A stretch of 64,000 nucleotides of DNA from Rhizobium sp. BK399 (lineage in GTDB: Bacteria > Pseudomonadota > Alphaproteobacteria > Rhizobiales > Rhizobiaceae), in assembly GCF_014194695.1 (NCBI RefSeq), contig NZ_JACIAH010000019.1, positions 1-64,000 of the forward strand, written 5' to 3'. This document shows, in pieces, positions 8,422-17,236 of the stretch. The position numbers and the translations under genes are program-made. Numbering within the stretch: the stretch's first letter is position 1; every line of letters begins with the position of its first letter. Under the pieces are notes generated by a model, which was not told the origin of the DNA, ran no database searches, and worked only from the letters and a program-made list of their open reading frames with translations.

Positions 8422-9484
8422 GCCGACCAATATGCAGCGCATCACCATCGCCCCCGGTTACGCAATCTCCCGCGTCATTCGCGGCGGCTGGCAGCTGGCG
8501 GGCGGCCATGGCGCGATCGATGGCGAGAGCGCTCTCGAGGACATGATTGCCTTTGCCGATGCCGGCATCACCACCTTCGACTGCGCCGATATCTATACCG
8601 GTGTCGAGGAGCTGATCGGCCGTTTCCGCGTTGCCTACAAAAACCTGCGCGGCGCTGAGGCCCTCTCGCGCATCCGCGTCCACACCAAGTTCGTTCCCGA
8701 TCTCACGGTCCTGCCAAACATCAGCAAGGCTTACGTCGAAGGCGTCATCGATACCTCGCGCAAGCGGCTCAACCTCGATTGCCTCGATCTCGTTCAGTTC
8801 CACTGGTGGGCCTATGATATCGAGGGCTGGCTGGCGACGGCGAGCTGGCTGAAGGAGCTGCATGAGGCCGGCAAGATCGGCAAGATCAGCGGGACCAATT
8901 TCGACACCGATCATATCGAGGCGATCATCGGCTCCGGCGTGCCCTTCACCTCGCTGCAGCTGCAATATTCGCTGCTCGACCGGCGCCCGGAAAAGCGCAT
9001 GGTGGCGCTTGCTCAGGAGAAGAACTTCGCCTTGCTTTGCTATGGCACGGTGGCCGGCGGCTTCCTGGGCGATCGCTGGCTCGGCCAAAAGGAGCCGGAG
9101 CATCCGCTCGAAAACCGGTCGCTCACGAAATACAAGCTAATCATCGATGATTTCGGCGGCTGGGACCTGTTCCAGGTCCTGCTATCGACGCTGCGCGGGA
9201 TCGCCGACCGCCACGGCACCGATATCGCGACCATCGCCAGCGCCGCCATGCTGACCAAGCCTGGCGTCGCGGCCGTGATCGTCGGCGCCCGCAATAGGGA
9301 TCACCTGCAGTCCAATCTCGCCATCGCCGATATCGTGCTCAGCGAAACGGACAGGGCCGAGATTGATGCGGTCCTTGCGCATTCAAAGCCGCTCGACGGC
9401 GACGTTTATGCGCTGGAGCGGAACAGGGAAGGCCGCCACGGCAGCATTATGAAGTACAATCTCAACAAAGGGGAACAAAAATGA
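8411..9484 (+). CDS. Aldo/keto reductase
   Basis: A 357-residue NAD(P)H-dependent reductase with the full tetrad: Asp57 and Tyr62 in F-D-C-A-D-I-Y, Lys in V-H-T-K-F, and His in L-V-Q-F-H-W-W. The H-W-W motif and overall pattern (C-Y-G-T-V-A-G-G-F-L, V-I-V-G-A-R-N at the cofactor end) pair it with the reductase half of the fusion at 2306-3766, so the two are paralogues flanking one transporter. The start overlaps the previous gene by 11 bases and the stop overlaps the next start (ATGA). The substrate is unknown. Confidence 0.85.
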   Translation: MTNRPTNMQRITIAPGYAISRVIRGGWQLAGGHGAIDGESALEDMIAFADAGITTFDCADIYTGVEELIGRFRVAYKNLRGAEALSRIRVHTKFVPDLTVLPNISKAYVEGVIDTSRKRLNLDCLDLVQFHWWAYDIEGWLATASWLKELHEAGKIGKISGTNFDTDHIEAIIGSGVPFTSLQLQYSLLDRRPEKRMVALAQEKNFALLCYGTVAGGFLGDRWLGQKEPEHPLENRSLTKYKLIIDDFGGWDLFQVLLSTLRGIADRHGTDIATIASAAMLTKPGVAAVIVGARNRDHLQSNLAIADIVLSETDRAEIDAVLAHSKPLDGDVYALERNREGRHGSIMKYNLNKGEQK

Positions 9485-10740
9485 GAACGACATTCCTGCT
9501 TTCCGCCATGGTCGCTGCCCTTGCTGCGTCCACGGCGCCGACATTGGCGGCCGACTGCGACATCACCGTCGGCCTCGTCATGGAACTGACCGGTCCGGCC
9601 GGTGAATATGGCAAGGCGGGTGCCAAGTCCGTCGAGATGGCTTTCCGCGATATCAACGACGCCGGTGGCGTCAATGGCTGCAAGGTCGTGGCCGATACCC
9701 GCGACAGCCAGAGCCAGGGTAACGTTGCCGTCGATCAGGCGACGCAGCTCGTTAACATCAAGAAGGTGCCCGTCATCATCGGCGGCATCATCTCGTCAGT
9801 CTCGATCCCGATCCTGACATCGGTGACGGCGCCGGCCGGCGTCGTGCAGGTATCGCCTGCATCGTCTTCGCCGACGCTGACCGAGCTTGGCCGCAGCGGC
9901 AAGACCAACGGCGTCTTTTTCCGCACCATTACCTCCGATGCGCTACAGGGCACGGCGGCTGCGAAGTTCGCGATTGATCAAGGCCTGAAGAAGATCGCGA
10001 TCATCAACGTCAACAACGATTTCGGCGTGAACATGGTCAAGGAGTTCGCGACCGCCTATCAGAAGCTCGGTGGCACGATCACCTCGACTACGCCCTATAA
10101 CGAGAAGCAGTCGAGCTACGCCTCGGAAGCCAGCGCCGCCATGGCCGGTGATCCCGATGCGCTCTATCTCGTCAGCACTCCCGTCGATGGCGCCACCATT
10201 GCCCGCGCCTGGGTTTCCGGCGGTGGCAAGCAGACATTCCTGTTGAACGACGGCATGAACTCCAAGGACTTCATCGAGAGTGTCGGCGCGCAGTATTTGG
10301 AGAACGCCTATGGCACCTCCTCCGGCACCAGCCCGACGGCGTCGACCGAGTATTTCAACGGCAATTATGAAGCCTTCTCCGGCGGCATCTCGCCTTCTGC
10401 CCCGGCCGCCGACCGCTCCTATGATGCCGGTGCGATCGTCGCACTTGCCATCGCCAAGGCGGGCAAAGCGGATGCTGCCGCCATCAAGGCTGCGGTGCCG
10501 GGAGTGGTGGCCGAAGGCGGCACGCCGATCCATGCCGGCAAGGAAGAGTTTGCCAAGGCTCTGCAGCTCATCAAGGACGGCAAGCCTGTGAAGTACGAAG
10601 GCGTCATCGGCCCTGTCAGCTTCGATCAATACGGCGATATCACCGGCCCGTTCCGTCTCTGGAAGATCACCAATGGCGAGGTGACGACTGTTGGCGAATT
10701 GAGCGCCGAAGAGGTCAACAAGATAAAGACCGCGAAATAA
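9481..10740 (+). CDS. ABC transporter substrate-binding protein (Leu/Ile/Val-binding type)
   Basis: A 419-residue periplasmic protein. A signal peptide (about residues 1-21) ends at a Leu-Ala-Ala site. The mature part starts C-D-I-T-V-G-L-V-M-E-L-T-G-P, with K-S-V-E-M-A-F-R-D-I-N-D-A-G-G-V, typical of family-4 binding proteins. The ATG overlaps the preceding reductase stop. It is the missing binding component of the liv-like importer encoded on the opposite arm. Confidence 0.9.
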   Translation: MRTTFLLSAMVAALAASTAPTLAADCDITVGLVMELTGPAGEYGKAGAKSVEMAFRDINDAGGVNGCKVVADTRDSQSQGNVAVDQATQLVNIKKVPVIIGGIISSVSIPILTSVTAPAGVVQVSPASSSPTLTELGRSGKTNGVFFRTITSDALQGTAAAKFAIDQGLKKIAIINVNNDFGVNMVKEFATAYQKLGGTITSTTPYNEKQSSYASEASAAMAGDPDALYLVSTPVDGATIARAWVSGGGKQTFLLNDGMNSKDFIESVGAQYLENAYGTSSGTSPTASTEYFNGNYEAFSGGISPSAPAADRSYDAGAIVALAIAKAGKADAAAIKAAVPGVVAEGGTPIHAGKEEFAKALQLIKDGKPVKYEGVIGPVSFDQYGDITGPFRLWKITNGEVTTVGELSAEEVNKIKTAK

Positions 10741-10748
10741 GCGAAAAA

Positions 10749-10769
10749 GGCTCGGGGATCACCCGGGCC
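10749..10769 (+). terminator. Hairpin after the binding-protein gene
   Basis: GGCTCGGG (10749-10756) can pair with CCCGGGCC (10762-10769) with one G-T wobble and a five-base loop, just after the stop at 10740. The following T-run is poor, so termination strength is uncertain. Confidence 0.4.
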
Positions 10770-10853
10770 ACTACTATCCTTTTCTAGGCTTTTCAGAAGC
10801 TTAGCTCATTTGAATAGTGCCGCGCTGGTTCTGTTCCCTTCAACTCAAACCAT

Positions 10854-11996
10854 TCAGATGGGCCTGACATCCGATTCATCAGGAAAGACTGTACCAGGCG
10901 CCGCGGCCGGCACCAGGATGAGGTGCCCTTGATCCACAAGTGCCTTGAGATGGTCCTTGATGGTGTGACGGCTTGCATCGGTGATCCGGGCAGCCTGCGC
11001 GACCGTAATCCGCCCTTGCTCGCGCGCCAACTCGAGCAATGTAACGGATAATTCCGGCATGTCGGCGAGGATAATACGCTCGCGCTCCATTTTCTTCTCA
11101 AGCCGGGTCTTCTGCCGATGCAGGGCTCTCAAAAAAAACTCGATCCAGGGATTCCAGTCGGGCTGCGCGCTGCGGATCGTTCCCTGCGTGCGCCGAAGCG
11201 AGATGTAATAGCTCTCCTTGCTTTGCTCGATGATGCTTTCGAGCGAGCTGTACGGGACGTAAGCGTAGCCGGCCCGCAGGAGCAGCAAGGTGGTCAGAAT
11301 ACGCGATAGGCGGCCATTGCCATCCTGAAATGGATGGATTTCTAGGAAAACGACAACGAAGATCGCGACGACCAAAAGTGGATGGAGCCGCTTTTCTCGC
11401 CCTTGCTCATTCAGCCAGGCGATCAGTTCCTGCATTCGACGCGGCGTATCGAACGGCGAGGCCGTTTCGAAAACGGTGCCGAGGCTCTCGCCCTGTTCGT
11501 TAAACGCTTCCACGTTGTTGGAGAGGGTTTTGTAGGCGCCGCGATGCCGCTCGTCCTTTGTCGAATGCGCAAGAATGTCGCGGTGGAGCTGACGGATATG
11601 ATTCTCGGTGAACGAAATAGCTTCGTAAGCATTGAAGATGGTCTCCATCACCTCCGCATAGCCGACAACCTCTTGCTCGTCGCGTGTTGTAAATGACCCG
11701 AGGCGGATATTTGCCAGCAGCTTTTCGACCTCCCGGTCGGTCAGGCGTGCCCCTTCAATACGTGTGGAGGAACCGACGCTTTCGATCGTGGCGACACGCC
11801 GGAGGATGGACAGCCGCTCAGGCGCGATCCGGCCGATCGCACGCCAAGCACCTTTGAATTCGTCGATTTCGGCGATCAGCGAAAGGATTTCGGGCGTGAT
11901 CGGGACGGTCGCCGTGTTTAATCTGAAGTTCGGTTCATTGTCTTCTGGCAAAAGCGTTTGACCGACGCGAGGATCTGGTCGGCGGATTTGACCCAC
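10854..11996 (-). CDS. Fic-family protein with C-terminal winged helix
   Basis: The 380-residue protein carries the Fic core motif H-P-F-Q-D-G-N-G-R-L-S-R (near residue 219) needed to transfer AMP from ATP to hydroxyl side chains. An N-terminal inhibitory motif reads S-T-R-I-E-G (Ser77 to Gly82, the Glu81 finger), making it a class II self-inhibited Fic. A C-terminal DNA-binding winged helix (about 310-375) has I-T-D-A-S-R-H-T-I-K-D-H. The first 20 or so codons lie over the end of a truncated IS630 transposase in another frame. The GTG start at 11996 is therefore doubtful, and the native start may be a nearby TTG or lost. Confidence 0.82.
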   Translation of the reverse strand: MGQIRRPDPRVGQTLLPEDNEPNFRLNTATVPITPEILSLIAEIDEFKGAWRAIGRIAPERLSILRRVATIESVGSSTRIEGARLTDREVEKLLANIRLGSFTTRDEQEVVGYAEVMETIFNAYEAISFTENHIRQLHRDILAHSTKDERHRGAYKTLSNNVEAFNEQGESLGTVFETASPFDTPRRMQELIAWLNEQGREKRLHPLLVVAIFVVVFLEIHPFQDGNGRLSRILTTLLLLRAGYAYVPYSSLESIIEQSKESYYISLRRTQGTIRSAQPDWNPWIEFFLRALHRQKTRLEKKMERERIILADMPELSVTLLELAREQGRITVAQAARITDASRHTIKDHLKALVDQGHLILVPAAAPGTVFPDESDVRPI

Positions 11997-12334
11997 TTGT
12001 ATGGGGTGGGATTGTCGTTGTGGGTTTCGATGAAAGCGTCGATGTCGGCTTCAAGTTCTGCAGTGGAACGGTGTACGCCGCGCTGCAACTGTTTTCGCGT
12101 CAGCTCTGCGAACCATCGCTCGACCTGATTGATCCAGGATGCCGACGTTGGCGTGAAGTGAACATGCCAGTGTGGGCGGCGCGCGAGCCATGCCTTGACC
12201 CTTGGTCTCTTGTGGGTGGCATAGTTGTCCATCACCAGATGCACGTCCGGCCCATTGGGCATTTCGGCGTCAATCCGCTTCAAAAAGTCGAGGGCGGACA
12301 TTTTCCAGCACCCGCTTCGAGGACATCGGTGCAA
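11918..12334 (-). mobile_element. Truncated IS630-family transposase
   Basis: About 110 residues match the C-terminal half of IS630-type transposases: V-M-D-N-Y-A-T-H-K carries the middle Asp, and T-P-T-S-A-S-W-I-N-Q-V-E-R-W-F carries the final acidic residue. The N-terminal helix-turn-helix half is missing and replaced near 12300 by unrelated sequence, so the element is dead. Its right end overlaps the 5' end of the Fic gene at 10854-11996. Confidence 0.82.
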
Positions 12335-12525
12335 TACGTACCTCGCGGAATTCGGACATTTTTTTCTGAAAATGACGTGATGAGAGATCGTGTTTGGGCA
12401 TGCTCATTCCATTTCTTGTCAGCACCGGTGCCGAGGGCGAGCGGAAATAAGCGTCGGCGTTTAACGAAGCATGTAAGGTGGGGACGCCTCGCGGTGTCGT
12501 CTGAAAACGTCATTAATGATATGTA

Positions 12526-12540
12526 AACAGATCATCTGTT
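12526..12540. promoter_or_regulatory. HipB operator candidate
   Basis: AACAGAT, one spacer base, ATCTGTT: a perfect seven-plus-seven palindrome in the AT-rich leader about 95 bases upstream of hipB. HipB proteins bind such palindromes to repress their own operon. The surrounding AT-richness also suits a promoter. This is inference from position and symmetry. Confidence 0.5.
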
Positions 12541-12633
12541 ATAAAATGATCCGTATGTTTATCTTTTTGTTTGACTGGAAGGGATGATCTTGCTAGCTCA
12601 CCCACCAGCTCTAAGAAGACGGGACGGGTAAGG

Positions 12634-12951
12634 ATGATGGCACGCTCCGAGTCAAACGCACTGCTGGATATCGGGCAACTGCTGAAGGCCGCTCGTAAGG
12701 TCCAGCGATTAACCCAAGAGCAGGTCGCCGACATGGCAGGCATATCGCGGCCTCGATACCGTGAAATCGAGGCTGGAAGTAGCGCCGCGCGTACGACGAC
12801 TTTAATCAACATCGCCCGTGCTCTCGGGCTTGAGCTAATGCTCATCCCGCAGGCGATGGTGCCGGCCGTCGATGCTTTACTGCGGCCACACGACGATCTC
12901 GATGATCTTCCGGCATTCGTTGCAAATCCAGGCGGTGAACGTGGTGACTGA
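12634..12951 (+). CDS. hipB: HipB-like antitoxin / XRE-type regulator
   Basis: A 105-residue protein with an XRE helix-turn-helix in the middle: L-L-K-A-A-R-K-V-Q-R-L-T-Q-E-Q-V-A-D-M-A-G-I-S-R-P-R-Y-R was the pattern read, followed by I-E-A-G and an A-L-G-L-E-L-M-L end. HipB-type proteins bind HipA and repress the operon. I chose the ATG pair at 12634/12637 over an upstream TTG at 12571 because of the purine-rich sequence just before it. It overlaps hipA. Confidence 0.8.
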   Translation: MMARSESNALLDIGQLLKAARKVQRLTQEQVADMAGISRPRYREIEAGSSAARTTTLINIARALGLELMLIPQAMVPAVDALLRPHDDLDDLPAFVANPGGERGD

Positions 12952-14197
12952 GGCCTTTCCCAATCCGAGATCCATCTCGTCGCTCGACGTGCTGCTGAAC
13001 GACGTGAAGGTAGGCACGCTCGTAAGGACGCCCGGTGATTTCAACGCGTTCAGTTTCGATGATAGCTATCGCGCGACCGGCGGATTTCCCGTTCTTAGCC
13101 TGTCTTTTCGCGCCGCCAACGGGGGCTTGCGCAAAGACCCGAAGCCTATTGCCAGAGCCTTGCCGGCGTTCTTCGCCAATCTTCTCCCAGAGGACAAGCT
13201 GCGCGAGGCGATGGAAAAGCATCACGCCGATAGCATACGCGCCGGGAACGATTTCGACCTGCTTGTCGCACTCGGCTCGGACCTGCCGGGTGCCGTCCGC
13301 GTCGTGCCGAGCGACGGAACTGTGGTGCATCTCAACGATATACAAGTCCCGAAACCGAAAGCCCGGTTTTCGCTTGCAGGTGTGCAAATGAAGCTCTCAG
13401 TCATCAAGAACACGGGGAAGGGCGGCGGCCTGACCCTGCCGCTTGGTGACGAGCAGGGGTCGTATATCGCCAAGTTTCCGTCCACCTCATTTCCCGGCGT
13501 CTCGGAGAACGAGTATGCCAATCTTGCTTTGGCAGAAGCGATCGGCATGGAGGTGCCGGAACGCGAACTTGTCGAGCAATCGGAGCTCGAAGGAATTCCA
13601 AAAGAGTTCGAAACGCTGTCAGATGGAAAAGTCCTGCTCGTCAAACGCTTCGATCGTAGCATCAATGGTGAGCGGATCCATATCGAGGACTTCGCCCAGG
13701 TCTTCGGCGTCAATCCTTCCCGGAAGTATGAAGGAGCCGCCTATCATGATATCGCTGCGGCCTTGAACATTGCCGTGTCGTCCGCAGCCGCTCTCGAGTT
13801 CGCCCGCCGATTGGCTCTAGCTGCCTTGACGGGCAATGGCGACATGCACCTGAAAAACTGGTCATTGATCTATCGAGGTGTCGGCGACAAACCGGATCTC
13901 GCGCCTGTCTATGACGTGCTCTCGACGATCCCGTACATCCCGGCGGACGCCATGGCTCTGTCGCTCGCCGGCGAGCGTCCTTTCAAGGCATTGGATGCAC
14001 AGCGATGGAAAGCCTTCGCCAATCGCGCGCGATTGCCGGAAGCCGCGGTTTTGAGGGTGGTGGTCGAAACGGTCGAGCGCGTAAATGATCGCTGGTGGTC
14101 GCTACCGGAACGCGAGGTCGTTCCGGCAAAGGTTCTGGAGCGCATGGATGCACATGTCAGGCTGATGACACCGATCCTCTGCACATGTGCAACCTGA
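12944..14197 (+). CDS. hipA: HipA-family serine/threonine kinase toxin
   Basis: About 417 residues from GTG 12944, overlapping the hipB stop. It has the HipA N-terminal subdomain (L-L-N-D-V-K-V-G-T-L) and the G-V-Q-M-K-L-S loop region. The ATP-binding K-V-L-L-V-K-R-F-D-R follows. The catalytic loop is G-N-G-D-M-H-L-K-N-W with Asp near residue 300, and the metal-binding Asp is in V-Y-D-V-L-S. Classical HipA phosphorylates glutamyl-tRNA synthetase and induces dormancy; the target here is not known. The key residues appear intact. In-frame GTG codons at 12935 and 12941 are alternative starts. Confidence 0.85.
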   Translation: MTEAFPNPRSISSLDVLLNDVKVGTLVRTPGDFNAFSFDDSYRATGGFPVLSLSFRAANGGLRKDPKPIARALPAFFANLLPEDKLREAMEKHHADSIRAGNDFDLLVALGSDLPGAVRVVPSDGTVVHLNDIQVPKPKARFSLAGVQMKLSVIKNTGKGGGLTLPLGDEQGSYIAKFPSTSFPGVSENEYANLALAEAIGMEVPERELVEQSELEGIPKEFETLSDGKVLLVKRFDRSINGERIHIEDFAQVFGVNPSRKYEGAAYHDIAAALNIAVSSAAALEFARRLALAALTGNGDMHLKNWSLIYRGVGDKPDLAPVYDVLSTIPYIPADAMALSLAGERPFKALDAQRWKAFANRARLPEAAVLRVVVETVERVNDRWWSLPEREVVPAKVLERMDAHVRLMTPILCTCAT

Positions 14198-14900
14198 GTA
14201 CCCGGTGGACCTCAAGGATCATGCTGATTTGTCGGCCTTGTCAGCCATCGCACGATAGGAGACAAGATCGGCGTTTTATCAACTATTATCAAGAACGTTG
14301 ATCTTCTGTCCCGCTGTCAGCGTCGGCCATTCCTGGCTTGGGAACCTGCCTGAAGGCGCCTCCGACGATCGTCGTGGCCTGTGCATGACCCGGCTATGTC
14401 GAACGGGATCTCGTTGGCAAGACCGATCTGATTTTGATGAGGGAAAGTCTCCTCTACACTTGGATGTCCTTTCGATATGACATCAAAGCAGCGGAACTGC
14501 AGAGTCGCTGGTTCGGATCCCTCACATCAGGTCCCTCTAGGTGCTACTCTTCCGTGGCCAGGCCGTGAGTGCGATATCGATTAGCCGTTTCAACAGAGCA
14601 TCGCAGGCGCCGTCCCTGACGCTCCGTCTGCACGCCGCGCAAGCTCTGCTTGAAAAGGCCGGTTGCGCCATCGACCGAGCAATCCAGAACCCGAATGCTG
14701 AAACGGTCAGCAAATGAGGAGCGATCAAATTCCCGATTGATCGGCTCCTTGCTTCCACGTGTGATACAAACTCGACATACATTGACGCTAAGTCGGATAA
14801 ATCATCAACGGCACTTGGTTAAAGTGCCAAAGTTTTCATAAATGCTCACGCGCGACTTGTTAAATGCAGAATCAATCCATACGTTGCATCATGATTAAGT
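14198..14900. other. Intergenic stretch between hipA and the second Fic gene
   Basis: Roughly 700 bases with only short open frames that resemble no family I know. It becomes AT-rich towards 14960, as expected for the promoter region of the AbiEi-Fic gene. Confidence 0.4.
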
Positions 14901-14953
14901 GCTGAAAATTTTCATTGATGATCTGCTAAGTCATAAATCTTTGCATTTTCAGC
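14901..14953. promoter_or_regulatory. Inverted repeat upstream of the AbiEi-like/Fic gene
   Basis: GCTGAAAAT (14901-14909) is repeated in inverse as ATTTTCAGC (14945-14953), 27 bases before the start codon, in AT-rich DNA. AbiEi-type antitoxins repress their own promoters through inverted repeats, and the downstream protein starts with an AbiEi-like region, so this is a plausible autoregulatory site. Function is inferred. Confidence 0.45.
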
Positions 14954-14979
14954 GCCGCGGGTGCGGCTAAGGAGAGAAA

Positions 14980-16515
14980 ATGGTCGATATTCCAGATTTC
15001 ATAGTGTCCACAACAGCGACTTCGCTTCAGATTTCGCGGGCAGTGCAAGCTGGCAAGCTTCGGCCCCTCGGTAGTCGATTGTTCACAAGTCATCTCTCGG
15101 GTGATCCTGCCGAACTGGTCAGGCGGAATGTATGGAAGATCGTCCCCCTCTATTTTCCTGACGCTGTCATCGTTGATCGCACCGCGCTCGAAATGAAGCC
15201 GGCAGGTGACGGAACAGTCTTCCTCGATGCCGGGTCAAAACGGGATGTCGAACTTCCTGGTATCACGCTCCGCGCACGTATAGGTGTCGGGAGGGTGGTA
15301 GGCGATTTCCCTATGCGCGATAGTCTTTACTGTTCGTCGCGAGCGCGTGCATTTGTCGAAAACATGGTGTCCTCTCGCGCCCGAACCGGGGTTTCACGGA
15401 CCGCTTCCCGAGTTGAGATTGAAGAACACCTCACCAAGTATCTTCGTACCAACGGAGAGGCTGGCCTGAATCTTCTGCGTGACCAGATTAAAGACGCAGG
15501 CCGCGTCCTCGGTTTGGTCAAGGAGTCCAACGACCTGGATACCATTATCGGTACGCTCCTCGGGACGAGGGACGTCAAGCTTTCGGCACCTTCGGCCATC
15601 GCCCATGCAACCGGGATGCCGTTCGATCACAAGAGGGTCGACCTGCTCAACTCAATGTACGACGTACTCAGGGCAAGGGCCCCTCAAAGTCCACGGATCG
15701 CTCATCTCAACGGTTCCTCGGCCGTGCACATGGCCTTTTTCGAAGCGTATTTCTCGAACTTTATTGAAGGTACAGAGTTCGAGGTCGAGGAGGCCGAGGA
15801 TATCATCTTCAACGGGGCGATCCCGCCAGAACGGCCTGCAGACGCTCACGATATACAGGGTACCTTTGCCGTGGTGTCCAACCCAGACGACAACGGTCGA
15901 ACACCCAAGAATTTCGAAGAATTTCTCGAACTGCTGAAGCAACGTCACCAGAGGATTATGGAAGGGCGTCCCGAAAAGAAGCCTGGAGAATTCAAGTCGT
16001 CCGGCAACAAAGCAGGTGCAACCATCTTCGTCAGGCCAGAAGATGTTGTCGGAACCCTACGACAAGGATTCGATATCTACCAACGACTCGAAGCGCCACT
16101 GGACCGGGCAATATTCATGATGTTCATGGTCGCGGAGGTTCACCCGTTTGCCGACGGTAACGGCAGGTCAGCACGCATTATGATGAATGCCGAACTGTCA
16201 GCAGGGAACGAAGCGCGGATCATCATTCCTACCGTCTACCGCTCGAACTATCTGGAGGGACTTAGGCTGATGAGCAACTACGGAAACCCGGACACTCTTC
16301 TCAAAACCCTCGAATTCGGACAGCGCTACTCACACGCAATCGATTGGACGACGCTGCCGGGTGCAATGGCACTTTTGAGCAAGACCAATGCTTTTGTCCT
16401 TCCAGAAGTAGGGGACCGCGAAGGCATACGGTTGCGTCTGCCGCGCGCCGATGACTACCACGACAACGACGGTGGTGATGGCACTGGTGGAGCAATGTCC
16501 GGAGGACCTGGTTAA
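14980..16515 (+). CDS. Fic-family protein with AbiEi-like N-terminal domain
   Basis: A 511-residue protein preceded by an AAGGAGAG ribosome site. Residues 1-150 resemble AbiEi-type antitoxin regulators: an I-S-R-A-V-Q-A-G-K-L-R-P-L-G-S-R-L-F winged-helix block, then L-V-R-R-N-V-W-K-I-V and D-A-V-I-V-D-R-T-A. The C-terminal half is Fic, with a self-inhibition motif S-N-F-I-E-G (Ser259-Gly264) and core H-P-F-A-D-G-N-G-R-S-A-R (388-399). It would combine a DNA-binding/antitoxin-like part with an AMP-transferase in one chain. The tail is Gly/Asp-rich. The Fic call is firm; the AbiEi call is by pattern only. Confidence 0.8.
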   Translation: MVDIPDFIVSTTATSLQISRAVQAGKLRPLGSRLFTSHLSGDPAELVRRNVWKIVPLYFPDAVIVDRTALEMKPAGDGTVFLDAGSKRDVELPGITLRARIGVGRVVGDFPMRDSLYCSSRARAFVENMVSSRARTGVSRTASRVEIEEHLTKYLRTNGEAGLNLLRDQIKDAGRVLGLVKESNDLDTIIGTLLGTRDVKLSAPSAIAHATGMPFDHKRVDLLNSMYDVLRARAPQSPRIAHLNGSSAVHMAFFEAYFSNFIEGTEFEVEEAEDIIFNGAIPPERPADAHDIQGTFAVVSNPDDNGRTPKNFEEFLELLKQRHQRIMEGRPEKKPGEFKSSGNKAGATIFVRPEDVVGTLRQGFDIYQRLEAPLDRAIFMMFMVAEVHPFADGNGRSARIMMNAELSAGNEARIIIPTVYRSNYLEGLRLMSNYGNPDTLLKTLEFGQRYSHAIDWTTLPGAMALLSKTNAFVLPEVGDREGIRLRLPRADDYHDNDGGDGTGGAMSGGPG

Positions 16516-16612
16516 AGCCATCGGAGACTTCGCGCCACCTGACCGACTTCCGGGACGATCTGAGGTTTTAAGACTCGATTCCGCCCTGTTGTGAGGTTCG
16601 TTCCGTCTGCGT

Positions 16613-17236
16613 TTGAAGCGCAAGCTGGATTATAAAGGAAAAACAATCACACTTATTCCGCCACGGTCTGAGGCGAGACTGGGTGGCACTGTCTACCTGT
16701 CCGCTTGTGACGAAAAGGGCATGATGGTTTCTTACATCCAGTCGAACTATTCGGGCTTCGGCTCGGGAGTTGTCATTCCCGGGACCGGCATCCATCTGCA
16801 AAACCGCGGGTTGGGCTTCACCACAGAAAAAGGTCATCCAAATCAGGTTGGACCCGGGAAACGGCCGTTCCATACGATAATCCCAGGCTTCCTGATGAAA
16901 GATAATCAGCCGTTGATGAGTTTCGGAGTCATGGGTGGCCCAATGCAGGCTCAGGGGCATGTACAGATGGTCGTGCGTATGATCGCATTCGGGCAGAACC
17001 CTCAGACGGCAAGCGACGCTCCACGGTGGCGCTTCGTTTCAGGTCGGGACGTGGCAGTCGAGCACACCATGCCGCAGGCGACGATTGACGGCCTTGTGAG
17101 CCGTGGTCACACCATCAGCCGGAATAGTCCCGACAACAGTTTTGCTTTCGGCGGCGCGCAACTTGTTTGCCGGTACCGTGACGGTTACATTGCCGGCTCT
17201 GATCATCGCAAGGATGGCGCGGCCTTGGGCCTCTGA
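16613..17236 (+). pseudogene. ggt: Gamma-glutamyltransferase small-subunit remnant
   Basis: The frame matches the beta (small) subunit of gamma-glutamyltransferases: G-G-T-V-Y-L-S-A with the catalytic Thr, S-Y-I-Q-S-N-Y-S-G-F-G-S-G, P-G-T-G-I-H-L-Q-N-R-G, G-K-R-P-F-H-T-I-I-P-G and S-F-G-V-M-G-G. The large subunit that normally precedes the autocleavage Thr is entirely missing, and only a TTG is available as start. The remnant therefore begins almost exactly at the subunit boundary. Without the large subunit it should not fold or mature normally. Confidence 0.75.

Noticed and set aside
10854..12334. An active transposon carrying the Fic gene
   Set aside because: The IS630 transposase lacks its N-terminal half and no second end was found.
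14298..14782. Small open frames between hipA and the second Fic gene
   Set aside because: No ribosome site, no family resemblance and low-complexity composition.
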